Of a DNA stretch of 64,000 bases, positions 1-8,828 are shown in pieces. Source of the DNA: Paraburkholderia diazotrophica (GTDB taxonomy: Bacteria > Pseudomonadota > Gammaproteobacteria > Burkholderiales > Burkholderiaceae); NCBI RefSeq assembly GCF_900108945.1, contig NZ_FNYE01000042.1, forward strand, positions 1 to 64,000. Direction: 5' to 3'. Each line of letters starts with the position of its first letter. The first letter of the stretch is position 1. The notes beneath the pieces are model-generated. The model saw only the letters and a program-made list of their open reading frames with translations. It did not search any database and was not told the origin of the DNA. A program made the position numbers and the translations under genes.

Positions 1-285
1 CACGAGATGGAGGACATCAACGGCGAGTTCGGCCAGGTCGACGTGGTGCTGGTGCTCGGCGCGAACGACGTGGTGAACCCGGCCGCGAAGAACGATCCGA
101 AGTCGCCGATCGCGGGCATGCCGATCATCGAGGCGTACAAGGCGCGCACGGTGATCGTCAACAAGCGTTCGATGGCGGCGGGTTACGCCGGTCTCGACAA
201 CGATCTCTTCTACATGGACAAGACGATGATGGTCTTCGGCGATGCGAAAAAGGTGATCGAAGACATGGTGAAGACGGTGGAATAG
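1..285 (+). CDS. pntB: NAD(P) transhydrogenase subunit beta, C-terminal part
   Basis: This is the last 94 codons of the membrane transhydrogenase beta subunit, which couples proton flow to hydride transfer from NADH to NADP. The visible part is the cytosolic NADP-binding domain III: the GANDVVNPAA segment, the KSPIAGMP stretch and the terminal NDLFYMDKT and FGDAKK motifs are characteristic of PntB. The reading frame is open from base 1, so the gene begins outside the window. The upstream pntA genes expected in the same operon are not visible. Identification is from family recognition and is firm. Confidence 0.95.
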   Translation, partial: HEMEDINGEFGQVDVVLVLGANDVVNPAAKNDPKSPIAGMPIIEAYKARTVIVNKRSMAAGYAGLDNDLFYMDKTMMVFGDAKKVIEDMVKTVE

Positions 286-306
286 GCGGCGGCTAAAGGG
301 CGAATC

Positions 307-528
307 ATGACGACTGAGAAAAGCAACAGCGGTATCGTAGGTACGAACGACGCAGAAGTCGAGTATGTCGATGCGGGAAAGGATGATCCGAATAATTCAC
401 GTCTGCCTCAACGATCGGACGCTGCCCACCGCGGTGGAAAGTCACCTCAGTGGGCATGGGCGGTCTGCCCCAGCGGATTCGATTGGATGGACGTGCACTT
501 GCCGTTCTTCACATCGGAATGGTTTTAA
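307..528 (+). CDS. possible small hypothetical protein
   Basis: A 73-residue open frame begins 21 bases after the pntB stop with a purine-rich AAAGGG about 6 bases before the ATG. The product has no recognisable domain, signal peptide or membrane segment, and its amino-acid composition is not clearly protein-like. It could equally be a chance frame downstream of pntB. Listed only because spacing and ribosome-binding site are compatible with translation. Confidence 0.2.
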   Translation: MTTEKSNSGIVGTNDAEVEYVDAGKDDPNNSRLPQRSDAAHRGGKSPQWAWAVCPSGFDWMDVHLPFFTSEWF

Positions 529-1053
529 TTGATTTCTTGACAAGCAGGATCAGATCACAATTTCCACAACCCGCTTGAACCGCTAGTGCAACCCCGGGCC
601 GCTGGTCCGGCGTTGCACATGAGGGACCGCTCGGCAGGTCTGCGCGTGTACCTCAACGTACACGTACTCGAAGTTCTGGCGATTCGCAACCGAATGGCCG
701 ATTCGCTCTATCGCGGTGCGCAACGTCCCGGCCATCGCTCAAAATCCGTTGATTGCTTTACGGACTCGCGCGAGTCTGGGCGTCGGTGCTCCTCGGAAAA
801 TTCAAAACATAACGGCGAAAAAAACGCCTTGGCTCGGTGTCCCGCAGCCAAGGCCAAACTCCACACGCTCTCGCAAAGTGTGCCGGAGGAGAAATACCCG
901 ATCACCCTCGATCGTCGCGGTACACGCCTGGTGCGAACTCTCCCTCGGATCGAGGCTCCCTATAATGCAACTATTAGTTCAATTAAATTCTTCGCGATTG
1001 TCGAAAAATGCAACTTTTCGTTTCATATACTGCACTGTGTTCAAAAAGACGCA
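529..1053. other. stretch without a supported gene
   Basis: Short frames occur on both strands but none has a recognisable product. The right half is AT-richer than its surroundings and includes a TATAAT at 961-966 inside TAATGCAAC (963-971). That 9-mer also forms one arm of the palindrome at 17116-17138. The stretch lies downstream of the SDR gene on the minus strand and of pntB on the plus strand. Confidence 0.5.
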
Positions 1054-1818
1054 CTAAAGCATTGACTGTCCGCCATCCACACTGATAGTCTGCCCTGTTA
1101 TGAAATTAGCGTCGTCACTACACAGAAATGCAACTGTTCGTCCAATATCGCGCTCAGGATCGCCGAAGCGGCCAAGTGCAATTTCAGAGAGATAGCGAGT
1201 GCGTTCCTGGGGATTGGCTTCGAGGTAGGCTTCAGCGGCTGGCGTGAGCGCTGCTGGGCAAATGACGTTGACAGTAATGCCATAGAGGCCCCATTCGCGC
1301 GCAGCAACACGTGAAAGCCCACGAATGCCCTCCTTGGTTGCGGCGTACGCGCCGAATCCCTTGAGACCTTCAATGCCGGTGCGTGAGCCGAAGTTGACGA
1401 TGGCGCCGCGGCCCTGTGCCTTCATCTGTGGCAATGCGGCCTGCATGAAATACAGAGTGCCGTACAAGCCCGACTCGAGCGTGTTGCTCCAGTCATCGTC
1501 GGTAACGGACTCGAGCGGCACACCGGGGTTGCTGCTTTGTGCGTTGTTGATAAGCGCGTCCACGCGTCCGAATCGCTCGACGGCAAGTTCGACCGTGCGC
1601 ACGGCATCGGCACGATTACGCGTATCACCAGGCACGACGAGCACTTGCGGCCTGAGGGCGCTCAATTGCTCCGCAGCCTGCTTGAGTTTGCTTTCCGTGC
1701 GGCCAGTCAGCACCAGACTCGCGCCCTCGGTGGCGAGCGCGCGGGCGATGCCGAGTCCAACGCCTTGCCCGCCTCCCGTCACGATGGCGACCTTCTCTGC
1801 CAGCTTTTTCGTGTACAT
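1054..1818 (-). CDS. SDR family NAD(P)-dependent oxidoreductase
   Basis: A 254-residue classical short-chain dehydrogenase/reductase that oxidises or reduces a hydroxyl/carbonyl substrate with NAD(P). The cofactor motif TGGGQGVG is at about residues 14-21, the NNAQ motif near residue 90, and the catalytic YAATK near residue 158. The C-terminal GQTISVDGG is typical of the family. Length is normal. It is transcribed away from the iclR gene at 2053, and a GAACATCGTTC palindrome lies about 95 bases upstream of its start, which suggests control by that IclR protein. The substrate is unknown. Confidence 0.88.
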   Translation of the reverse strand: MYTKKLAEKVAIVTGGGQGVGLGIARALATEGASLVLTGRTESKLKQAAEQLSALRPQVLVVPGDTRNRADAVRTVELAVERFGRVDALINNAQSSNPGVPLESVTDDDWSNTLESGLYGTLYFMQAALPQMKAQGRGAIVNFGSRTGIEGLKGFGAYAATKEGIRGLSRVAAREWGLYGITVNVICPAALTPAAEAYLEANPQERTRYLSEIALGRFGDPERDIGRTVAFLCSDDANFITGQTISVDGGQSML

Positions 1819-1912
1819 GGGTGATCCAGAAGTGAAAGTTGATGTTGCTGTTCGACACGGGAGCGTGCCACATCGATGATCCTGAAAGCGCTGCTCCAGC
1901 GTCCAATTTTAT

Positions 1913-1923
1913 GAACATCGTTC
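1913..1923. promoter_or_regulatory. candidate operator GAAC-ATC-GTTC
   Basis: A perfect 4+4 inverted repeat with a 3-base centre (GAACATCGTTC) lies between the divergent SDR and iclR genes. The same GAAC-N3-GTTC design recurs at 4430-4440, upstream of the MFS gene on the other side of iclR. Palindromes of this kind are used by IclR-family regulators. The assignment to this regulator is inference. Confidence 0.35.
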
Positions 1924-2011
1924 AACTATATATCAACCTGGATCAGGAGGCGCCCTGGCGTATTCCCGAATTCAGGTGGCGCGAAAGTGTGCCAGATTGT
2001 GATCGTTGTAA

Positions 2012-2037
2012 AACTATGTGAATAGTTCCCGTATAAT
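2012..2037 (+). promoter_or_regulatory. iclR promoter with internal inverted repeat
   Basis: The perfect inverted repeat AACTAT-GTGA-ATAGTT (2012-2027) sits immediately upstream of a TATAAT -10 element (2032-2037). A TTGTAA at 2006-2011 is a poor and slightly distant -35. The repeat occupies the spacer region, where a bound regulator would block or bend the promoter. This fits autoregulation of the IclR gene that follows. Confidence 0.4.
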
Positions 2038-2052
2038 CTATAGAGTCAATTC

Positions 2053-2859
2053 ATGGGGAAAATCATGTTGAAAGAGACCTCAGCGCCGGCGGACAGGGAT
2101 GTCAGCGGGCCGCGCTCGCTGACCCGGCTCCTCGGAATTTTCGATGTGCTGGCGAAGTCTCCCGAAGGAATGTCGCTGGCAGAACTGAATGTCGCCCTGG
2201 AGTCGCCGAAGAGCAGCCTGCTCAATCTGCTGAGACCTCTAGTGGCGGAAGGGTTTTTGATGCACGACGCAGGCCGCTATCGCCTGGGGCCGTCGATCTT
2301 CCGGTTGTCCGCAGGTGTGATGGCCGCGTGGAATTTCTCGAAGATGCTGCGCCCGTTCCTGGCCGATCTCTCGAAGAGCACCAATGAAACGGTGTATATC
2401 GGTGTTCTCGACGTCGAGCACAAAGAGATCACCTATGTCGACGTGATCGAGAGCGAGCAATCCGTGCGCTATTCGATGCATATCGGTTTGCGCCGCCCGC
2501 TCTATTGCACGGCTGCAGGGCGCGTGCTGCTGGCCCATGCACCGGACGCTTTCGTTACCGACTACATGAAGACGGTCAAATTCGAGCGCCGCACGCCCCA
2601 GACGATCGCGTCGAAGAAGGCGCTGCGTGACGAGCTCGATCACATCCTCGAAAGCGGCCTGTCAGTGAGCCGCGGCGAATTGCTGCCGGACTCTGCAGGT
2701 GTGTCATCTCCGATCTTCGGGCCGAACGGTAACGTGATTGCGGCGATGGCGATTGGTGCGCCACTCGAGCGGTTCGACCGCGAACGTCTGCGGCTCGAGC
2801 AGAATATGATCAGGGTGGCCCAGCGCGCATCCGCATTAGGTCAAGCCGAAGAGGAGTGA
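2053..2859 (+). CDS. IclR family transcriptional regulator
   Basis: A 268-residue IclR-type regulator. The N-terminal winged helix-turn-helix (about residues 20-85, starting with the SLTRLLGIFDVL helix and the GMSLAELNVAL recognition region) is followed by an IclR effector-binding domain with the YSMHIGLRRPLYCTAAGRVLLA signature around residues 140-160. Length is standard. An in-frame ATG at 2065 has GGGG six bases upstream and a better leader than 2053, so the true start may be four codons later. Its neighbours are an SDR gene and an MFS gene, and palindromes upstream of both suggest that it controls them. The effector is unknown. Confidence 0.9.
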   Translation: MGKIMLKETSAPADRDVSGPRSLTRLLGIFDVLAKSPEGMSLAELNVALESPKSSLLNLLRPLVAEGFLMHDAGRYRLGPSIFRLSAGVMAAWNFSKMLRPFLADLSKSTNETVYIGVLDVEHKEITYVDVIESEQSVRYSMHIGLRRPLYCTAAGRVLLAHAPDAFVTDYMKTVKFERRTPQTIASKKALRDELDHILESGLSVSRGELLPDSAGVSSPIFGPNGNVIAAMAIGAPLERFDRERLRLEQNMIRVAQRASALGQAEEE

Positions 2860-2869
2860 TTGGCAGCCT

Positions 2870-2903
2870 GCCAGATATTGAGGCATGTGCTTCAATATCT
2901 GGC
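2870..2903 (+). terminator. hairpin downstream of iclR
   Basis: A 12-bp perfect stem (GCCAGATATTGA paired with TCAATATCTGGC) with a 10-base loop starts 11 bases after the iclR stop codon. There is no run of T after it, but its position between converging genes (iclR and the MFS gene) suits a bidirectional terminator. Confidence 0.55.
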
Positions 2904-2963
2904 GGTCGTGGTTTAGTTGAAACAGAGTCAGAGCTACGTGAAACGGATCGGTCGCAACGACGA

Positions 2964-4385
2964 TCAGTAGGTGTGGCGCTTCGGCAGCATGGAAGCGATC
3001 AGCAGTCCGACAATCGAACTGCAGGCGATGTAGACGAATACCGAAACATAGCCACTGTCGGCGGGAAACGACGCACCATCATGTCCCGCCGCCGCGCCGC
3101 GCAGCAGCGCGAATACCGCTTGGGCGCCTACCGCGAAGAAACACGAGAAGAAGACGTAGAGCATGCCCGTTGCCTCGCCTGTCTGATGCGCGGGCGTTGT
3201 TTCCACGATCTGGTTGTACAGCGCCGTGCTCGCGAAGGCGAGCCCGAACGAGCACAAGACCGCACCTGGAACGAAGAGCAGCAGGCTGCGATGAAGGACG
3301 ATCAGCGAGGCCCAGGCAAGCGCCAGTATGATCATGCCGATCAAGGCAGCGCGACGTGCCTTGTAGCGGGTCGCAACGCGGCCGCTCCACGGGCTCGCGA
3401 CCAGTGCGATGATGTTGATGCTGAACATCAGCAATCCAGCTGCTGTTGCGCTCAGCCCGAATCCGGCATGCGTGCCGGCAGGCTGCTGGGCAAGCAGCGA
3501 GAAAACCTGTCCCAGTTGCATGGCGCCAGCCGCGAGAAATGCCATGCACGCATTCGCCAAAGCGACTTCTCGTGTTTTCAGGAGGCGCACATTGATGAGC
3601 GGATGACGCGTCTTGAGTTGATGGCGTCCCCAGAGGCCGAGCACGACCATCCCGCCAACGAGCAAGCCCCATAGTCGCGGATCGCCAAGGCCCCACGTGC
3701 GGATCTGCTGTACCGCGAAGAGGATGGCGCAAAGTGCTGGAGCGAACGCAAGGCCCCGAACGTAGTCGATCCGTACGCCGGGGTGCTGAGGCGACGGCGG
3801 CGTCCACGCGCGTACTGCAACGACTGCCACGACGCAAAGCGCGACTTTGAACCAGAAGCCGCCTTGCCACGAATAGTGGTCCACGACGACGCCCGCGCAA
3901 ATGTAGATCAGCCCCGCCGATACCATGCCTGCAGCACTGATCAGTCCCACCGCGGCAGGCAGTCTGGCAGGTGGCAGGTTCTCGCGAACCAGTCCGATGG
4001 AGAGCGGCGTAATGCCTGCCGCGATCGATTGCATCGCGCACCCCGCGACGAGCATGCCGACGTGCGTTGCACACGCGGCGACGACCGCGCCGGCGGCAGC
4101 AACCGACATCACCGAGAGCAGAATGCGACGGTAGCCCAGCAGGTCACCGAGCCGCCCGCTCACAGCAGCAAAGATGGCCGAGCCGAGCCAGTATGCGGTA
4201 ACGGTCCAGCTCACAGAGTTCGAGGCAGGGAAGGCTTTGTAGAGCGTGACCAGCACCGTATAGATAACAGTGATGCCAGACGAGGCTGCCACTGCGGCCA
4301 GCAGGATCGCCATCGTGAACCCGCGGGGCGCCCCTGCTACGGGTTGCGCTCGGTGTGCCTGCTGTGAGAGGACTTCAGCTTGCAT
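2964..4385 (-). CDS. MFS transporter, DHA2-like, about 14 membrane segments
   Basis: A 473-residue major facilitator superfamily permease. Hydrophobic segments run through the whole chain. The cytoplasmic loop between segments 2 and 3 carries the family motif GRLGDLLGYRR near residue 75, and a second loop contains a PHPLINVRLLK-like stretch near residue 265 typical of DHA2 drug/proton antiporters. The start at 4385 is preferred over the upstream TTG because GGAG lies 8 bases before this ATG. It is convergent with iclR and divergent from the amidohydrolase gene. It probably imports or exports the compound handled by this cluster; the substrate is unknown. Confidence 0.87.
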   Translation of the reverse strand: MQAEVLSQQAHRAQPVAGAPRGFTMAILLAAVAASSGITVIYTVLVTLYKAFPASNSVSWTVTAYWLGSAIFAAVSGRLGDLLGYRRILLSVMSVAAAGAVVAACATHVGMLVAGCAMQSIAAGITPLSIGLVRENLPPARLPAAVGLISAAGMVSAGLIYICAGVVVDHYSWQGGFWFKVALCVVAVVAVRAWTPPSPQHPGVRIDYVRGLAFAPALCAILFAVQQIRTWGLGDPRLWGLLVGGMVVLGLWGRHQLKTRHPLINVRLLKTREVALANACMAFLAAGAMQLGQVFSLLAQQPAGTHAGFGLSATAAGLLMFSINIIALVASPWSGRVATRYKARRAALIGMIILALAWASLIVLHRSLLLFVPGAVLCSFGLAFASTALYNQIVETTPAHQTGEATGMLYVFFSCFFAVGAQAVFALLRGAAAGHDGASFPADSGYVSVFVYIACSSIVGLLIASMLPKRHTY

Positions 4386-4429
4386 AAACGTCTCCAGTTG
4401 CAAGTATCGTATCGAGTATACTTATATAC

Positions 4430-4440
4430 GAACTATGTTC
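4430..4440. promoter_or_regulatory. candidate operator GAAC-TAT-GTTC
   Basis: A perfect inverted repeat GAACTATGTTC lies 45 bases upstream of the MFS start and in the region shared with the divergent amidohydrolase gene. It matches the GAAC-N3-GTTC at 1913-1923. A second palindromic element, GATATC-AAATC-GATATC, is at 4501-4517. One site for the IclR regulator and one for another regulator is possible but unproven. Confidence 0.35.
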
Positions 4441-4625
4441 AACTTTTTGATTTTTCTGAAGAGTATTACGCGAACTTCAGGAATGGCAAGGGCGTCGACC
4501 GATATCAAATCGATATCGACGTTTCTAGCTTCGATATGAGAGTTTTTTGGCTGATGGCTTGAGCCGATACTTCTCTCAAGGGCGCACGTTCAGCAGCGCT
4601 CCCCCCAACAATCAGGAGAGAGTTC

Positions 4626-5822
4626 ATGCAAGCGTATGAAGGGAAAATCTACGACGCCGACACGCACTTCTACGAAGTCGAGGACGCGTACAGCCGTCAC
4701 TTGCCCGAGAAATTCAAGAAGGACTGGTCATTCACCAGCCGTGTCACGGCGGACGGCAACCGCTGCATGTATGTCGGTGACCGCAAGGTGGAAATCAGCG
4801 AGGGCTACACCTCGGCCGAGGGGCACGTGCCGCCGCCGGGCAAGCTGCATGAATGGCTGCGCGCAATGAAGGACGGCAAGGATAACGTCGACATGCGTGT
4901 TCCCCCGACACCGGACATGTTCAATCGCGACGCACGCCTGAAGAAGATGGACGAATTCGGCGTGGAAGCCTGCACGATGTACATCGGCGAAATGGTCGCG
5001 TGCATTTCCTACCTCAATGAGCCCGTCGCGGCAAATGCGGTGTTGCATGCGTATAACCAGTGGATGCTCGACGATTGGGGCTTCAATTACAAGGACCGCA
5101 TCTACACGACGCCGGTCGTGACGCTCGACGATCTCGACGCGGCTGTCGCCGAGGCCAAATGGCTGGTGGCGAACGGTGTCCGCGTAATCCTGATGCCGAT
5201 GGGGCCGTTCAATGGCCGCTCGCCGGCGGACCCGTACTTCGATCCGTTCTGGTCGATCCTCAACGAAGCGGGCGTGCGTGTCACGTTCCACGTGTCGGAA
5301 GCGATCTACATGAAGGATCACATGGCGGTGTGGGGCGAGCCGGTGCAGCAGTCGCGCCAGCGTCAAACCGCATTTGTCTGGATGCACGGATACGGCGAGC
5401 GGCCGGTGATGGAAACGCTGTCGTCGTTCATCTTCTACAACTTCTTCGAGCGTTTCCCGCGCGTGAAGCTATGCAGTGCGGAAAACGGTGCCGAATGGGT
5501 GCCTTCGCTGCTCGTGAAAATGGACAAGTGCCGGGGCATGGCGAAGAATGGTTACTGGCCGTGCGGTCAACTGAAGAAGCGCCCGAGCCAGATCTTCAAG
5601 GAAAACGTGTTTGTGGTCGCGTATCCTGAAGACGACATTGGCCAGATCATCGCTCAAACGGGTTCGTCGGACTTCCTGTTGATGGGCTCCGACTATCCGC
5701 ACGCGGAAGGCGTGCCGGAACCGAAGGACTTCGCGTCGGAAGCGTGCACCGAGCTCACTGAAGAAGACACGCGCAAGATCATGTACGACAACGGCCGCAG
5801 GTTCATTCCACTGCACGTGTGA
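4626..5822 (+). CDS. amidohydrolase-family metal-dependent hydrolase (amidohydrolase_2 type)
   Basis: A 398-residue TIM-barrel hydrolase or decarboxylase of the amidohydrolase_2 group. The N-terminal YDADTHFYE carries the D-x-H-like metal motif, a conserved barrel histidine appears in VTFHVSEA near residue 225, and the C-terminal GSDYPHAEG near residue 355 supplies the catalytic aspartate. Members act on cyclic or aromatic carboxylates as C-C or C-N hydrolases and decarboxylases, often within CoA-dependent catabolic clusters. A strong AGGAGAG ribosome-binding site precedes the ATG. A GC-rich hairpin follows, then enoyl-CoA hydratase and SDR genes in the same direction. The substrate is not deducible. 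Confidence 0.85.
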   Translation: MQAYEGKIYDADTHFYEVEDAYSRHLPEKFKKDWSFTSRVTADGNRCMYVGDRKVEISEGYTSAEGHVPPPGKLHEWLRAMKDGKDNVDMRVPPTPDMFNRDARLKKMDEFGVEACTMYIGEMVACISYLNEPVAANAVLHAYNQWMLDDWGFNYKDRIYTTPVVTLDDLDAAVAEAKWLVANGVRVILMPMGPFNGRSPADPYFDPFWSILNEAGVRVTFHVSEAIYMKDHMAVWGEPVQQSRQRQTAFVWMHGYGERPVMETLSSFIFYNFFERFPRVKLCSAENGAEWVPSLLVKMDKCRGMAKNGYWPCGQLKKRPSQIFKENVFVVAYPEDDIGQIIAQTGSSDFLLMGSDYPHAEGVPEPKDFASEACTELTEEDTRKIMYDNGRRFIPLHV

Positions 5823-5859
5823 TCGAAGTCGCGCGGGACGCCGGGTACGGCGGGAATTG

Positions 5860-5885
5860 CGCCCCGCATTTTCCGCGGCGGGGCG
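5860..5885 (+). terminator. GC-rich hairpin after the amidohydrolase gene
   Basis: CGCCCCGC (5860-5867) pairs with GCGGGGCG (5878-5885) across a 10-base loop, 37 bases after the stop codon. There is no T-run, so it may attenuate rather than fully stop transcription into the enoyl-CoA hydratase gene. Confidence 0.4.
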
Positions 5886-5958
5886 AATATAGCGGGCGGC
5901 GAAGACGGCAGGCGGTTTTGCCGTCCCGCTCGATTTCTCCATTGTGAACAGGTTGGTC

Positions 5959-6753
5959 ATGAATATTTCGGACTATAAGGCGCTATTGCTCGAACGCGAT
6001 GGCGGCGTTCTCACCGTCACGCTCAACCGTCCCGAAACGTTGAACGCTTTTGACGAGCAGATGGATATCGAGATGTCGCGGCTCTTTCTCGATGTCGCGG
6101 AGGACGCCGAGACGCGCGTCGTGGTGCTGACGGGCGCCGGGCGCGCATTCAGCGCGGGCGGCGATATTGAGCATATGCAGCAGGTCATCGACAACCCGGC
6201 GTTGTTTCTCGAGGGCATGCAGCGCGCAAAGAAAATCGTCTTTTCGATGCTCGATTGCCCGAAGCCGGTCATCGCGAAGATCAATGGTCATGCAATTGGC
6301 CTTGGCGCGACGATCGCGCTGTTCTCGGATCTGAGCTACGCGGCCAATCACGCAAAGATTGGCGATCCGCACGTGAAAGTCGGTTTCGTGGCGGGCGATG
6401 GTGGCGCGGTGATCTGGCCGCAGCTCGTGGGCTACGCGAAGGCGAAGGAATATCTCCTGACGGGAGACCTCGTGACCGCGGAAGAGGCGGCGCGCCTGGG
6501 TCTTATCAACCATGCCGTGCCGGCCGACGAGCTCGATGCCGTTGTCGATGCCATGGCGAGGCGGCTGGCGAACGGAGCCGCGCGCGCGATTCAATGGACG
6601 AAGGCTTCAATCAACATCGGACTCAAGCAACTCGCGCATTCGATTCTCGATGCATCGATCGCCTACGAGGCGCTGTCGAATTTGACGGAAGACCATCAAG
6701 AAGCGGTCAATGCGTTTCGCGAGAAGCGTGAGCCGGTTTTCAAGGGACGTTGA
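5959..6753 (+). CDS. enoyl-CoA hydratase/isomerase family protein
   Basis: A 264-residue crotonase-fold enzyme, acting on acyl-CoA thioesters by hydration, isomerisation or related chemistry. The oxyanion-hole segments are visible: GAGRAFSAGGDIEHM near residue 60 and KINGHAIGLGATIAL near residue 110. The usual glutamate of classic hydratases near residue 140 is replaced in this region by GDPHVKVGFVAGDGGAVIWP, which is common in uncharacterised members. The ATG at 5959 has AGG about 8 bases upstream and is preferred over the GTG at 5944. The SDR gene follows 62 bases downstream. Together with the neighbouring thioesterase it points to a CoA-linked pathway. Confidence 0.9.
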   Translation: MNISDYKALLLERDGGVLTVTLNRPETLNAFDEQMDIEMSRLFLDVAEDAETRVVVLTGAGRAFSAGGDIEHMQQVIDNPALFLEGMQRAKKIVFSMLDCPKPVIAKINGHAIGLGATIALFSDLSYAANHAKIGDPHVKVGFVAGDGGAVIWPQLVGYAKAKEYLLTGDLVTAEEAARLGLINHAVPADELDAVVDAMARRLANGAARAIQWTKASINIGLKQLAHSILDASIAYEALSNLTEDHQEAVNAFREKREPVFKGR

Positions 6754-6815
6754 TTTTTTTCGCGTCGGGCGCGGGGCGAATGCCAGCGCCGGGCGCTGCG
6801 AGGGAGTGATCCGAC

Positions 6816-7511
6816 ATGCAACGGGTAGTGGTGGTAACCGGTGGCTTCGGCACATTGGGACGCGCGGTGGGCCGAGTATTTTCCGAAAATGGCTGGAAGG
6901 TCGCGCTGCTCGACAAGGCGCCTGCTCCAGATGATGCGAATGCGGCGCAACTCAACGCGGCGTGGTGGCGCGGCGGCGTCGAACTTGCCGATCTTGACGC
7001 GGCGCAATCGGCGATGGCAGCGGCCGTCGAGCAGCTTGGCAAGCTCGATGCAGTCGTCAATGTAGCAGGGGGATTTCGCTGGGAGACGTTGGCCGACGGT
7101 AGCCTCGACACCTGGGATCTGATGTACCAGATGAACGTGCGCACTGCGGCCACGGCATCGAAAGCGGCACTCGACTATCTTGCTGACGGTGCGCGGGGCG
7201 GCCGCATCGTCAACATCGGCGCTGGCGCTGCACTCAAGGCGGGGATGGGGATGGGTGCGTACACGGCGTCGAAATCGGGGGTGATGCGTTTGACAGAAGC
7301 GCTAGCCGAAGAGCTTAAGGATCGTTCAATCACCGTCAACGCGATCTTGCCGGGTATTATCGATACGCCGCAAAACAGGAAGGACATGCCCGACGCAGAC
7401 TTTTCACGTTGGGTACGGCCCGAGGAAATCGCCAACGTAATTCTTTTTCTCGCGTCAGACGCCGCATCTGGGGTAACCGGTGCGTTGATTCCCGTCACCG
7501 GGCGCAACTGA
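6816..7511 (+). CDS. SDR family oxidoreductase
   Basis: A 231-residue short-chain dehydrogenase/reductase. VVTGGFGTLG at residues 5-14 is the dinucleotide-binding loop, NVAGGF near residue 85 takes the place of the NNAG motif, and YTASKSG near residue 148 holds the catalytic Tyr and Lys. An AGGGAG lies 9 bases before the start. It probably shares a transcript with the enoyl-CoA hydratase gene upstream and is convergent with the flavin reductase gene. The substrate is unknown. Confidence 0.88.
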   Translation: MQRVVVVTGGFGTLGRAVGRVFSENGWKVALLDKAPAPDDANAAQLNAAWWRGGVELADLDAAQSAMAAAVEQLGKLDAVVNVAGGFRWETLADGSLDTWDLMYQMNVRTAATASKAALDYLADGARGGRIVNIGAGAALKAGMGMGAYTASKSGVMRLTEALAEELKDRSITVNAILPGIIDTPQNRKDMPDADFSRWVRPEEIANVILFLASDAASGVTGALIPVTGRN

Positions 7512-7574
7512 GAATTCGCGCGCCGCCAACAGCAGTTGACGCCTGATGCAAAGGCGCCAACTGCAAGATTCATT

Positions 7575-8732
7575 TCAGGTGAGGCGTGCGAGCGAATCGT
7601 TGCTGAAACCGAGAAACGGTTCGCCAAGGCGAGCACGCCGAGCCCAGTTCGGATCATGCAAAAGCGAACGTCCTACGCCAACAAGGTCGAACTCGTTGCG
7701 TGAGAAGCGATCCAGCAGCGGTGTAAGGTCGGGCTGCGCAGATGTTTCAACTCCCGCCATTGAATCATAGTAACCCTTATTAATTCCGATTCCGCCCACC
7801 GCCATAGAAAGCCGGCCGGTCACTTTCTTTACCCAGCCTGCGAGATTCATCTCCGAGCCCGGAAATTCCGCGCGATTGAAATAACGGGTGCTCGCCTCGA
7901 AGATGTCGATGCCGGCGTCCGCGAGCGGTGCGAGGATCTGTTCGAGTTCATGCGGATCGTTGGCGAGGCGCGCGCGGAAATCCTGCTGTTTCCACTGTGA
8001 AAAGCGGAACGTAATCGGCATCGTATCGCCGATCGCTTCGCGTATTGCGCGCACGATTTCGACGGCAAAGCGGCTGCGTGCCGCGAGATTCTTACCCCAT
8101 CCGTCCGTGCGTTGATTGGTCTCGGCCCAAAGGAATGCATCGATCAGATAGCCGTGGGCTCCGTGAATGGCGATGCCGTCGAATCCGGCGGCCTTCGCAA
8201 AGCGCGCGCTTCGACCGTAGGCAGCGATGACATCCGCGATCTCAGTGTCGGTCATTGGCCGGGTTGGTGGCATGACCCGTTCCATGTAGCCAGCGTTGAG
8301 CGAGGTTGTGCGTCCAGATGGCCCCCACAGTCCCGATGGGCGCAGTGGCGAGGCGGCGGGGAAGGGGCCAGTATTCGCCTCTTTCATCGGCCCCATATGC
8401 CACAGCTGAGGAAAGATGATTCCGCCACTTGCATGAACTTCGTCCGTCACTCGCCGCCACGCGGCAACCGATTGTTCTCCGGCGAGTACGGGAATCGAAT
8501 TCTCGCCGAGTCCGGCTTCGCCGAGCGCCGCCGGATGATCGACACCGACACCTTCCGTGATGATGAGGCCTGTCTCGCCCTGCGCGCGCCGCTTGTAGTA
8601 GGCCGCGACGTCACTGCCGGGCAGTCCGTTGGGCGAAAAACCGCGAGTCATGGGTGACATGACGATTCGGTTTGCAAGCGTGACGCCTCGAACAGCGAGG
8701 GGCGTAAAGAGCGATCCGGTATCCATGCGCAT
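7575..8732 (-). CDS. NADH:flavin oxidoreductase, Old Yellow Enzyme family
   Basis: A 385-residue FMN-dependent TIM-barrel reductase. The N-terminal LFTPLAVRGVTLANRIVMSPMTR segment binds FMN, and IHGAHGYLIDAFLW near residue 195 is the conserved active-site region shared with 2,4-dienoyl-CoA reductases. GGIGI and a FDLVGVGRSLLHDP segment bind the FMN phosphate near the C-terminus. Such enzymes reduce activated C=C bonds of enones or dienoyl thioesters. Length is that of the single-domain class, without the iron-sulfur/FAD extension of FadH. It is divergent from the thioesterase gene. Confidence 0.9.
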   Translation of the reverse strand: MRMDTGSLFTPLAVRGVTLANRIVMSPMTRGFSPNGLPGSDVAAYYKRRAQGETGLIITEGVGVDHPAALGEAGLGENSIPVLAGEQSVAAWRRVTDEVHASGGIIFPQLWHMGPMKEANTGPFPAASPLRPSGLWGPSGRTTSLNAGYMERVMPPTRPMTDTEIADVIAAYGRSARFAKAAGFDGIAIHGAHGYLIDAFLWAETNQRTDGWGKNLAARSRFAVEIVRAIREAIGDTMPITFRFSQWKQQDFRARLANDPHELEQILAPLADAGIDIFEASTRYFNRAEFPGSEMNLAGWVKKVTGRLSMAVGGIGINKGYYDSMAGVETSAQPDLTPLLDRFSRNEFDLVGVGRSLLHDPNWARRARLGEPFLGFSNDSLARLT

Positions 8733-8740
8733 TCAGATAG

Positions 8741-8768
8741 TTGACTTGTGTGCGAATAATGATACGCT
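8741..8768 (+). promoter_or_regulatory. candidate sigma-70 promoter for the thioesterase gene
   Basis: TTGACT (8741-8746) and TACGCT (8763-8768) are separated by 16 bases and point toward the thioesterase gene. The region is the only space between the divergent flavin reductase and thioesterase genes and must also carry the opposite promoter. Confidence 0.35.
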
Positions 8769-8828
8769 ATGTCTTGCTGATGAAAAAGAAATTATTGGCG
8801 CCGGTGAACTGCGGCGCTCAAGAGGAGG

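Noticed and set aside
3783..4367. Plus-strand frame of 194 codons
   Set aside because: Antisense to the MFS gene; no recognisable product.
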